NCBI RefSeq assembly: GCF_000685015.1
Contig: NZ_BAYA01000012.1
Span: 124,001-188,000, forward strand
Origin: Paraburkholderia bannensis NBRC 103871
GTDB lineage: Bacteria; Pseudomonadota; Gammaproteobacteria; Burkholderiales; Burkholderiaceae
Direction of reading: 5' to 3'
Length of the DNA stretch: 64,000 nt
This document shows, piece after piece, positions 1 to 7,720 of this stretch. Both the position numbers and the translations under genes were made by a program. How positions within the stretch are numbered: the first letter of the stretch is position 1; every line of letters starts with the position of its first letter. The notes beneath the pieces were generated by a model. The model had not been told where the DNA came from. It did not search any database and saw only the letters and a program-made list of their open reading frames with translations.

Positions 1-1
1 A

Positions 2-88
2 GAGGTCGTCAAGGTCACCGAAGCCACGCTCACCTATGTGGCGACCGGCAACGACCGCCGTCCGCGTCCGCTGCCCGCCGCGCAGTAA
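2..88 (+). CDS. Acyl-CoA thioesterase, C-terminal fragment (gene starts before the window)
   Basis: Only the last 28 codons are present, ending at TAA 86-88. The translated tail (EVVKVTEATLTYVAT, then a basic/proline-rich end) resembles the C-terminus of YciA-type hotdog acyl-CoA thioesterases, where a 'VTEA.ltyVA' strand is common. These enzymes hydrolyse acyl-CoA to free acid and CoA in the cytoplasm. The stop codon lies in the first of three 14-bp tandem repeats. The next gene is convergent, so this gene belongs to a unit to the left. The family call rests on a very short segment and is moderate. Confidence 0.55.
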   Translation, partial: EVVKVTEATLTYVATGNDRRPRPLPAAQ

Positions 89-123
89 CGGCTGCGCAGT
101 AACAGCCGCTCAGTAACAGCCAC
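82..123. repeat. Three 14-bp tandem repeats spanning a stop codon
   Basis: Three adjacent 14-bp units (82-95, 96-109, 110-123), each built on CAGTAAC followed by a GGCT/AGCC-type tail. The first carries the TAA stop of the upstream gene. The first two units also form a 6-bp inverted repeat (CGGCTG 89-94 / CAGCCG 103-108). There is no T-run, so this is not an intrinsic terminator. Confidence 0.7.
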
Positions 124-150
124 TCAAAACGCGCGCGCGGTCACCCAGGC

Positions 151-3100
151 TCAGTCCGCCCAGGCGAGTCCCGCGCCCTCCTCGTAGGCCGCGCTCGCCG
201 ATAGCAGCGCGGCGATCTCCGGCCCCGGCAACGGCGGCGCGAAGAAGTAGCCCTGCAACTCGTCGCACGCGCGCTCGCGCAAGAACGCGAACTGCTGCGA
301 CGTCTCCACCCCTTCCGCGATCACCTGCAGGCGCAGCTCGTGGGCAAGTGCGATGATGGCCGCCGTGATCGTCTCGTCGTCGCTGCTGGTGCCGATATCG
401 GCCACGAACGAGCGGTCGATCTTGAGCCGGTCTACCGGCAGCCGCTTCAGGTAGCTCAGGCTCGAATAGCCCGTGCCGAAGTCGTCGATCGCAATGCCCA
501 CGCCCTGCTCGTGCAGCGCATTGAGCATCGACACCGCTTCTTCCGTGTTGCGCATCAGCGTGCTTTCGGTGAGCTCGACTTCCAGCCAGCACGGCTCCAG
601 CCCCGTCTCCTGCAGCACGTCGCTCACCTGTTGCGCGATGTCGCGCTGATGGAAGGTCTTGGCCGACAGGTTCACCGACACGCGCACCGGCGGCAGCCCG
701 GCGTCCTGCCACGCGCGGTTCTGCCGGCAGGCTTCGCGCAGCACCCAGTCGGACAGCGGCCCGATCAGCCCGCTTTCCTCGGCGACCGGAATGAACTGCG
801 ACGGCGACACGAGCCCCGCTTCCGGATCGTGCCAGCGCACCAGCGCCTCCATGCCGACGATGCGCCCAGTCTCGATCTCCACCTGCGGCTGGTAGTGCAA
901 CAAAAATTCGCTGTCGCGCAGCGCGCGGCGCAGCCGCCGTTCGAGATTCATGCGCGCGCCCGCGGCCGCGTTCATTTCCGGCTCGTAGAACTGGAAGGTG
1001 TTGCGGCCCAGTTCCTTGGCGCGGTACATCGCCACGTCGGCTTTCTTGAGCAGCGCTTCGGCGTCGTTGCCGTCCTGCGGGAACACGCTCGCGCCCATGC
1101 TGCAGCCGACGTACAGCTCGGTGCCGTCGATCATCACCGGCTCTGAAATCATCTGGCGCGCGCGCTCCATCCAGCCGATCAGCGATTTTTCGTCGATGGT
1201 GTCGGTGAGCACGATCACGAACTCGTCGCCGCCGTGGCGCGCCACCGTGTCGCTCGTGCGCGTGCAGCGCGTGAGGCGCTCGGCGACCACGCCCAGCAGC
1301 CGGTCGCCGACGCTATGGCCGAGACTGTCGTTGACGTTCTTGAAGCCGTCGAGGTCGATAAAGACCACGGCCACGCCGCGCTCATGGCGCTGCGCCGCGA
1401 CCAGCGCCTGTTGCAGGCGATCGCGCAGCAGGTTGCGGTTGGGCAGCAGCGTGAGACTGTCGTAGTTGGCCTGGTATTCGAGCTGTTCCTGGTAGCGGAT
1501 CAGCTCGGTCACGTCGTTGATGATGCCGATGTGATGCGTGATGCGCCCGTCCAGGTCGGGCACCGGCGCGATCAGCAGCTGGTTCCAGAACAACGCGCCG
1601 TCCTTGCGGTAATTGCGCAGCACGGCGCTCACTTCGCGGTTGCCCAGCAGCGCCTGGCGGATCGCGACGAGCCCATCCTGGTCGCGGTCGTCGCGCTGCA
1701 ACAGACGGCAATCGAGGCCGATCACATCGGCGGGATCGTAGCCGGTGATGCGGCGGAACGCCGGGTTCGCGTACTCGATCAGGTTGCTGCCGCCCGGCCC
1801 CGGGCCGGTAATCAGGATCGCGTTCACGCAGGCGTCGAGCGCCCGGCTTTGCAGACGCAGCGCAAGGTCGGCGCGCTTGCTTTCGGTCGTATCCGAATAG
1901 GTGCCGAGCACGCCCATCACGCGGCCATCGCCGTCGAGCAGCGGCAGCTTGCTCGTGATCGTCGTGCGATGCAGGCCGTCGATCGTCAGGTCTTCTTCGT
2001 AATTCAGGCGCGGCAGGCCGGCGTCGATCACCTCGCGATCCTGCTCGCGCATGGTGTGCGCGTAGGCGCGCCACGGCAGATCGTCGTCGGTGCGCCCGAC
2101 GATCTGCTCGGGATAAGACAGGCCCGCGTCGCGCGCGAAGGTCATGTTGCAGCCGATATAGCGCGACTCGGCGTCCTTCCAGTAGATGCGCTGCGGGATG
2201 TTGTCGATCACCGTTTCGAGCATCTGGTTCGAGCGCTGCGCCTCGACCTCGGCCTTGATCTGCTCGGTGACGTCGTCGGCTAGCACGAACACGGCCTCGC
2301 GGCCCATGAAGGTGAGCGCGTGGTGCGAGATATCGGCGCTGATGAGCGTGCCGTCGCGGCGCATGTGATGCCAGATGCCGGCCATCGTGCGCACGTTCTG
2401 CGTGAGCATGTCCGAGCGCGTGAGGTGCTGTTCGAGCCGCGAGACGTCCTCGCTCGGGCGGATCTCGCGGATCGTCATGTCGAGGAATTCTTCCTCGCTG
2501 TAGCCGTACTGCTGGATCGCCGCCGCGTTGACGGCGAGAAAGCGCAGCGTTTCGCGGTCGAACACGTACATCGGCACCGGATGAGCGTCGAACAGGCCCT
2601 GGAAGCGCTCGTTGCGCGTGCGCATGCCCGCGAGCGCGCGCAGCTTTTCGCGCGCGGCGTTCTCGCGTGCGCCGAAGGTGTAGATAAGCAGCGTCGCGCC
2701 AGCGAACATCGTCACGATCAGCAGGATCGAGGCGCGGCTGCCCGCACGCGTCGATTCGGCCAGCGCGGCGGCCAGGGCGAGATCCTGCTCGCCTTGCAGC
2801 GCGGAGAGCCGCGCGTCGACGCCGTCGACGCGCGTGTCGAGGCGGATATATTCGCTCGCGACCCAGGCCGCTACGCTGGCAGGAATCGCGCCTGGCGCCG
2901 TCGGTGCGCTGGCTGCGTCTGCTGCGGCGATGGCGGGAGCGACGGGGGCGTTCGACGTGCCAGGCGCCACGCCCGACGCTGCGCCTGCTGCAGCCGCGAC
3001 GGCATAGGGCTCGGCGAGTGAACCGGCTGCCGCGCTCGAAGGCGCGGCGGGATTGGCGTACGGTGCGGCGAGACTCCCGTTGCTCGCGAGCGCGCCCGAC

Positions 3101-3849
3101 GCATAGGGCTGCGCGAGACTATGTGCGCCCGCGGCGCTGGCGCTCGCATAGGGCTCAGCGAGACTTCGGGTTTGCTGCGGCGCGCCCGAACTCGCCGGCG
3201 ACGACAGATCGTGTGGATGCGCCTTGTGCGTGTGCGCCTTGTTCGCGCCCAGGTGCGCGGCGACGCCGATGAACTTGCCGCGATGCGAGGGGCGCACGAT
3301 GGCGTTGGGGTTGGTCGCTGGCGCGGCAGCGGGCTGCGAAGCCGCAATGGCTGGCGTGGTGGCGCTGGCAGCCACCGCGGCAGCCGGTGCAGTCGTGGCA
3401 GCGGCAGCCGCCGAAGCCGCCGCCGCGCTCGCCTGCACGCGCGCATCGGCGACGCGTTGTTCGGCACGCGCAAGCGTCTCGTCGATGTCCCGTGCGAGCA
3501 GGATGCCTTCGGTCGCGATCGCGTCGAAGCGGTGCACCAGTGCCGGATCGCCCGCCAGCTCGGCGTGCAGGGCCTGGGCGGCGTCGTCGAGTTCGCTGGC
3601 GCGGGCTTCGCGCGTGTCGGCGGACTCGGCATCGCCATTGGCGCCAAAGCGGCCCAGCGCGGCAAGTCCGCCGCCCAGCACATCGCGAAAATGGTCAAGA
3701 TCGTGGCGCACACGGGCGGCCTGGGAGGCGCGCTGGTCGATTTCGCGTTGCCCGCCAATCTGCGTCCATGCCACGAAAGCGTTTGCGCCGACGGCAGCCA
3801 CCACCACCAGGAGGTTGATGAGGTGCCGCTTCGAAAAATGAAGGTTCAT
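151..3849 (-). CDS. Membrane PAS/LOV-like-GGDEF-EAL cyclic-di-GMP enzyme
   Basis: 1232 residues. An N-terminal membrane helix (about 10-30) is followed by a long Ala/Pro-rich, presumably periplasmic segment. This contains four SLA[E/Q/A]PYA repeats starting at residues 229, 244, 259 and 277. A second helix lies at about 375-395. Three PAS-like domains follow (about 414-530, 540-660, 665-790). The third resembles a LOV domain, with Cys714 in LDCRLLQ. The GGDEF motif is at 873-877 with an RxxD inhibitory site five residues before it, and the EAL domain starts with E1001-A-L. ELTES, DDFGTGYSSL and AEGVET motifs are also present. Both catalytic domains look intact, so diguanylate cyclase and phosphodiesterase activities are both possible. 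It is transcribed alone and is convergent with the thioesterase. Confidence 0.93.
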   Translation of the reverse strand: MNLHFSKRHLINLLVVVAAVGANAFVAWTQIGGQREIDQRASQAARVRHDLDHFRDVLGGGLAALGRFGANGDAESADTREARASELDDAAQALHAELAGDPALVHRFDAIATEGILLARDIDETLARAEQRVADARVQASAAAASAAAAATTAPAAAVAASATTPAIAASQPAAAPATNPNAIVRPSHRGKFIGVAAHLGANKAHTHKAHPHDLSSPASSGAPQQTRSLAEPYASASAAGAHSLAQPYASGALASNGSLAAPYANPAAPSSAAAGSLAEPYAVAAAAGAASGVAPGTSNAPVAPAIAAADAASAPTAPGAIPASVAAWVASEYIRLDTRVDGVDARLSALQGEQDLALAAALAESTRAGSRASILLIVTMFAGATLLIYTFGARENAAREKLRALAGMRTRNERFQGLFDAHPVPMYVFDRETLRFLAVNAAAIQQYGYSEEEFLDMTIREIRPSEDVSRLEQHLTRSDMLTQNVRTMAGIWHHMRRDGTLISADISHHALTFMGREAVFVLADDVTEQIKAEVEAQRSNQMLETVIDNIPQRIYWKDAESRYIGCNMTFARDAGLSYPEQIVGRTDDDLPWRAYAHTMREQDREVIDAGLPRLNYEEDLTIDGLHRTTITSKLPLLDGDGRVMGVLGTYSDTTESKRADLALRLQSRALDACVNAILITGPGPGGSNLIEYANPAFRRITGYDPADVIGLDCRLLQRDDRDQDGLVAIRQALLGNREVSAVLRNYRKDGALFWNQLLIAPVPDLDGRITHHIGIINDVTELIRYQEQLEYQANYDSLTLLPNRNLLRDRLQQALVAAQRHERGVAVVFIDLDGFKNVNDSLGHSVGDRLLGVVAERLTRCTRTSDTVARHGGDEFVIVLTDTIDEKSLIGWMERARQMISEPVMIDGTELYVGCSMGASVFPQDGNDAEALLKKADVAMYRAKELGRNTFQFYEPEMNAAAGARMNLERRLRRALRDSEFLLHYQPQVEIETGRIVGMEALVRWHDPEAGLVSPSQFIPVAEESGLIGPLSDWVLREACRQNRAWQDAGLPPVRVSVNLSAKTFHQRDIAQQVSDVLQETGLEPCWLEVELTESTLMRNTEEAVSMLNALHEQGVGIAIDDFGTGYSSLSYLKRLPVDRLKIDRSFVADIGTSSDDETITAAIIALAHELRLQVIAEGVETSQQFAFLRERACDELQGYFFAPPLPGPEIAALLSASAAYEEGAGLAWAD

Positions 3850-4057
3850 GAATGCCGGAACGTCGTTCGTCGCCGTACGGCGGGCATGGGATGACTGCTA
3901 ACGACCTGCGCAACAGGACGGCGCGCGATGCGCCCTTCCGGATAACGGCACTTCAAGGCAAGGCTTGAGGGGAGATTCGCGCAATTTCTCGCGCGCGAGG
4001 CGGTTTTAGGGGGCGCGCTCTAACGCCTGGGGCGCGTGCGGGCCGGAAAAACCGCCC

Positions 4058-4090
4058 AAAGCGGTGATAAAGCGGCAATAAAGCGGGGAT
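4058..4090. repeat. Three 11-bp tandem repeats
   Basis: Three exact 11-bp units of the form AAAGCGGNNAT (4058-4068, 4069-4079, 4080-4090) end two bases before the stop codon of the minus-strand gene at 4093. They fall in the 243-bp gap between that gene and the start of the GGDEF-EAL gene. No gene was recognised in the gap. Confidence 0.7.
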
Positions 4091-4092
4091 AT

Positions 4093-4575
4093 TCAGCGCG
4101 GCGCCGCGAGACCGAATTCCTTCATCGCTGGCACGAAATCGTGGTTGGCCTCGGGCTTGCGCGCGAGCTTGGCCAGCACGTAGCGCTGGAACGGCGCGAG
4201 TTGCGCCCAGTCCTCGACGTCCGGCGCGCGCAGGTTGGCGAGCGCCGCCTGATTGCCGATGCCGCCCGGCACGGCGTTGACGTCGCGCCACGCGGGCGCT
4301 TCCTCGGGCGAGAACCACTCCGGTTCGACGTTGGCATGGGTGCGCAGCATCTCGAACAGCGCGTGATCGAAATTCGGCTCGATCTCGGTGTCTTCGTCGA
4401 CGGGAAAACGCGCCAGCAGGCGGCGATCCTCGTAGGGCAGCAACTGCCACTGCGCCAGCGAGATGCGCAGCCCGAAGCGATCCAGGTTGAAGCGCACGCA
4501 CATGGGGATGAAGGTGAGGTCTTCGGACGAGACGACCTCGAACTGGAACAGGAGCGGAGCTTCGGTCAATGCCAT
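4093..4575 (-). CDS. Nitrate reductase-associated protein family (Nitr_red_assoc)
   Basis: 160 residues, starting at ATG 4575. The N-terminus reads FQFEVVSSEDLTFIPMCVRF and continues LDRFGL.ISL.QW; this pattern (F-x-F-E, then IPM.VRF.LD, then W.L) matches the small uncharacterised Nitr_red_assoc family, sometimes encoded near nitrate reductase. No catalytic motif, signal peptide or membrane segment is evident. It is divergent from fdhD, a molybdenum-enzyme accessory gene, which fits a role around molybdoenzymes, but no nitrate reductase genes are in the window. The molecular function is unknown. Confidence 0.75.
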   Translation of the reverse strand: MALTEAPLLFQFEVVSSEDLTFIPMCVRFNLDRFGLRISLAQWQLLPYEDRRLLARFPVDEDTEIEPNFDHALFEMLRTHANVEPEWFSPEEAPAWRDVNAVPGGIGNQAALANLRAPDVEDWAQLAPFQRYVLAKLARKPEANHDFVPAMKEFGLAAPR

Positions 4576-4704
4576 GGCGGTAATCCTCGGAAGCGGGCCG
4601 GGTTGAGCGAAAGACGCCCGCTTGAGGTATTTTAGAACCTTCCGCGCCGGGGGCCGGCCAGCTTGCAAGCGCCGCCCATCGACACCCGACGGCGCCGCAC
4701 AGGC

Positions 4705-5604
4705 ATGACTGGAGTACCCCGCTTGAATTCCGCGAATTCCCCGCATTCCCCCGCTACCGCTCCCCTGCCCACCGACGAGCACGACGACCAGCCCGGCGCC
4801 GTGGCGCTGCGCGTGCACCGCCATCGCGGCGACAGCGTCGAGACGCGCGACGACCACGTCGGCCAGGAATGGCCTGTCGCGCTGGTCTTCAACGGTATCT
4901 CGCACGCAGTGATGATGTGCACCCCACGCGACCTGGAGGCGTTCGCCGTGGGCTTCGCGATCTCGGAAGGGATCGTCGGGCGCAACGCCGACATCCAGGA
5001 CCTCGAAGTGTTCTGGCACACCGACGCACACATCCCGCACGCCGAAGTGCATCTCACGGTCGTGCAGCAGGCCTTCGTCGAATTGAAGGAAAAGCGCCGC
5101 GCGCTGGCAGGACGCAGCGGCTGCGGCGTGTGTGGCATCGAGAGCATCGACCTGCTCGATCTCGAACCGGAAATCGTGCCGGACACTGGCTTTCTCGCGC
5201 GTCTCGCGCCCGACGCCATCGCCCGCGCGGCGCGCGACCTGCCGCAGCATCAGGCGCTCACGAAACTCACCGGCGGACTGCACGCCGCCGCCTGGTGCGA
5301 CGCCGATGGCCAGATCCTGCGCGCCTTCGAGGACGTGGGCCGTCACAACGCGCTCGACAAACTCATCGGCCAGCTGGTGCTCGATCGCGCCGATACGCAG
5401 CAGGGTTTCGTCTTCCTCTCCAGCCGCGCGAGCTACGAGCTGGTGCGCAAAGCCGCACGCGTAGGCATGCCGATGGTCGCGACGATCTCGGCGCCCTCTT
5501 CGCTCGCCGTCACCATTGCGAAGCGGGCCGGACTGCGGCTCGTGAGCTTTTGCCGCGAGTCCGGTTTCGTCGATTACGACACGGCCGGGTCGCCCCAGCC
5601 CTGA
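4705..5604 (+). CDS. fdhD: Formate dehydrogenase accessory sulfurtransferase FdhD
   Basis: 299 residues from ATG 4705; an in-frame TTG at 4663 would add 14 residues but is less likely. FdhD carries sulfur from the IscS desulfurase to the molybdenum cofactor of formate dehydrogenase. The cysteine motif CGVCG (within SGCGVCGIESIDLL) that takes the persulfide is present. So are the family segments AFAVGFAISEGIV, AFEDVGRHNALDKLIG and FLSSRASYELV. The product is cytoplasmic. The gene ends three bases before the stop of the convergent enoyl-CoA hydratase gene, leaving no room for a terminator between them. The Nitr_red_assoc gene diverges upstream. Confidence 0.95.
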   Translation: MTGVPRLNSANSPHSPATAPLPTDEHDDQPGAVALRVHRHRGDSVETRDDHVGQEWPVALVFNGISHAVMMCTPRDLEAFAVGFAISEGIVGRNADIQDLEVFWHTDAHIPHAEVHLTVVQQAFVELKEKRRALAGRSGCGVCGIESIDLLDLEPEIVPDTGFLARLAPDAIARAARDLPQHQALTKLTGGLHAAAWCDADGQILRAFEDVGRHNALDKLIGQLVLDRADTQQGFVFLSSRASYELVRKAARVGMPMVATISAPSSLAVTIAKRAGLRLVSFCRESGFVDYDTAGSPQP

Positions 5605-5607
5605 CGC

Positions 5608-6378
5608 TTAATCGAACTGCCGGAAATCCGGCTTGCGCTTTTGCAGGAAGGCCGTGAACGCCTCGCGCGCTTCGGGCGCGAGCAGCATCTTGCCGAAGTG
5701 CACCGATTCCTCGCTGATCTGCGTCTTGATCTCGTGCTCGCTCGCGCGCTTCATGAGCGACTTGGTCACGCGCAGCGACGACGCCGGCAGCGCCACCAGC
5801 TTCGCCAGTTGCGCGGCAACGAACGCCTCCAGGTCGGCGGCCGCCACGACGCGGTTCACGAAGCCCATGCGATGCGCCTCGGCGGCATCGAAGGTCTCGC
5901 CGAGCAGCAGCTTTTCCGCCGCGCCCTGGTAGCCTGCGATGCGCGGCAGCAGCAGCGACGACGCCGCTTCCGGGCACAGCCCCAGTTGCGCGAACGGCAT
6001 GGCGAAGCGCGCCGTATCGGCGGCATAGACCATATCGCAATGCAGCAGCAGCGTCGTGCCCACGCCGATGGCCGCGCCCGCCACGGCCGCGACGAGCGGC
6101 TTTTCGAACGTCGCGATGTTGCGCAGGAACTGCATGACCGGCGAGTCGCCGCCGGTCGGCGGGTTCTTCAGGAAGTCCTCGATGTCGTTGCCCGCCGTGA
6201 AGATTTCGGCGTGGCCGCGCAGCAGCACGGCGCGCACGGCGCCGTCTTCCTGCGCCGAAGCAAGCGCGTCGGACATCGCCTGGTACATCGCGGGCGTGAG
6301 CGCGTTCTTGCGCTCGGGACGGTTGATGGTGATGCTCAGCACGCCGTTTTCGCGTGCGATCAGGATTTCGTTGCTCAT
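5608..6378 (-). CDS. Enoyl-CoA hydratase/isomerase family protein
   Basis: 256 residues, usual for a crotonase-fold enzyme. It begins MSNEILIARENGVLSITINR with a PERKNAL motif. The oxyanion-hole segment AEIFTAGNDIEDFL and the second segment KPLVAAVAGAAIGVGTTLLLHCD are in place, as is the CPEAASSLLLPR stretch. It would hydrate 2-enoyl-CoA or isomerise the double bond. The exact substrate cannot be told: the usual catalytic Glu of hydratases is not evident at the GxGxE-like position, which reads GVGTTL, so isomerase-like chemistry is possible. It is the last gene of the five-gene beta-oxidation operon. Confidence 0.88.
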   Translation of the reverse strand: MSNEILIARENGVLSITINRPERKNALTPAMYQAMSDALASAQEDGAVRAVLLRGHAEIFTAGNDIEDFLKNPPTGGDSPVMQFLRNIATFEKPLVAAVAGAAIGVGTTLLLHCDMVYAADTARFAMPFAQLGLCPEAASSLLLPRIAGYQGAAEKLLLGETFDAAEAHRMGFVNRVVAAADLEAFVAAQLAKLVALPASSLRVTKSLMKRASEHEIKTQISEESVHFGKMLLAPEAREAFTAFLQKRKPDFRQFD

Positions 6379-6486
6379 CAGCGAGTCTCCTCGTCTCGAC
6401 GGTTCAGTTTCCGCCGGATATGAAAAACGGCTCGCAGACCGTGAAGCCTGCGAACCGTGTGTCTTATGCGCTAGAGCCCGAGCCGC

Positions 6487-7686
6487 TTACAGACGCTCGA
6501 TAATGCCCGCCGCGCCCATGCCGGTGCCGACGCACATCGTCACCATGCCGTACTTGTAGTTGCGGCGACGCAGACCGTGCACGACCGTCGATGCGCGGAT
6601 CGCACCGGTCGCGCCCAGCGGGTGGCCCAGCGCAATCGCGCCGCCCAGCGGGTTGATCTTCGACGGATCGAGGCCCAGGTCCTGGATCACCGCCAGCGAC
6701 TGCGCGGCGAACGCCTCGTTCAGCTCGATCCAGTCGAGGTCGTCCTGCTTCAGGCCCGCGGCCTTCAGCGCTGCCGGAATCGCTTCCTTCGGGCCGATGC
6801 CCATGATTTCCGGCGGCACGCCGCGCACCGCGAAGCTCACGAAACGCGCAAGCGGCGTGAGGTTGAACTGCTTGAGGATCTTCTCGGAGACGACGATCAG
6901 CGCGCCCGCGCCATCCGACGTCTGCGAGCTGTTGCCCGCCGTGACCGAACCCTTGTTGGCGAACACCGCGCGCAGCTTCGCGAGGCCTTCGAGCGTGGTG
7001 TCCGCACGCGGGCCTTCGTCCAGCTCGATCAGGCGCTCCTTCACCTTCACTTCGCCGGTGGCGAGATCGGGGAAACGCTCGATGATCGTGTACGGCGAGA
7101 TTTCGTCCTTGAACTCACCCGCCTGTTGCGCGGCAAGCGCCCGGCGATGCGACTCCACCGAAAACGCGTCCTGCGCTTCGCGGCTGATCTTCCAGCGCTC
7201 GGCGACTTTCTCGGCGGTCAGGCCCATGCCGTAAGCAATGCCAACATCTTCATTGCGATCGAAGATATGCGGCGAGAGCGACGGCTTGTTGCCCATCATC
7301 GGCACCATGCTCATCGATTCGCAGCCGCCCGCGATCATCGCGTCCGACTCGCCGACGCGAATGCGGTCGGCGGCCATCGCCAGCGCCGTGAGACCCGACG
7401 CGCAGAAGCGGTTGACGGTCACGCCGCCCACGCTTTGCGGCAGGCCCGCGAGCAGCGCACCGATACGCGCCACGTTCAGGCCTTGCTCGGCTTCCGGAAT
7501 CGCGCAACCGACGATCGCGTCTTCGATCACGCTCGTGTCGAGGCCAGGCACCTGCGCCACGGCCGACTTGATCGCGTGCACCAGCAGCTCGTCGGGGCGC
7601 GTGTTCTTGAACACGCCGCGCGGCGCCTTGCCGATGGGCGTGCGGCTCGCGGCGACGATGTATGCATCCTGCAACTGTTTGCTCAT
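6487..7686 (-). CDS. Acetyl-CoA acyltransferase (3-ketoacyl-CoA thiolase)
   Basis: 399 residues from ATG 7686 (MSKQLQDAYIVAASRTPIGK), the expected thiolase length. The acylated cysteine lies in NRFCASGLTALAMAADRI. The C-terminal motifs NPLGGAIALGHPLGATGA and MCVGTGMGAAGIIERL carry the catalytic His and second Cys. It cleaves 3-ketoacyl-CoA with CoA to give acetyl-CoA and a shortened acyl-CoA. It begins 34 bases after the stop of the 3-hydroxyacyl-CoA dehydrogenase gene and precedes the hydratase gene, so it is in the same transcript. It is FadA-like in role; whether long- or medium-chain specific cannot be read from sequence. Confidence 0.94.
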   Translation of the reverse strand: MSKQLQDAYIVAASRTPIGKAPRGVFKNTRPDELLVHAIKSAVAQVPGLDTSVIEDAIVGCAIPEAEQGLNVARIGALLAGLPQSVGGVTVNRFCASGLTALAMAADRIRVGESDAMIAGGCESMSMVPMMGNKPSLSPHIFDRNEDVGIAYGMGLTAEKVAERWKISREAQDAFSVESHRRALAAQQAGEFKDEISPYTIIERFPDLATGEVKVKERLIELDEGPRADTTLEGLAKLRAVFANKGSVTAGNSSQTSDGAGALIVVSEKILKQFNLTPLARFVSFAVRGVPPEIMGIGPKEAIPAALKAAGLKQDDLDWIELNEAFAAQSLAVIQDLGLDPSKINPLGGAIALGHPLGATGAIRASTVVHGLRRRNYKYGMVTMCVGTGMGAAGIIERL

Positions 7687-7720
7687 CTTTGACTCCAGTA
7701 TCTCGTATGCGTCGTGCCGC

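Noticed and set aside
4576..5346. A longer minus-strand open frame extending the nitrate-reductase-associated protein through fdhD
   Set aside because: The extension is antisense to fdhD. The family N-terminus is at ATG 4575.
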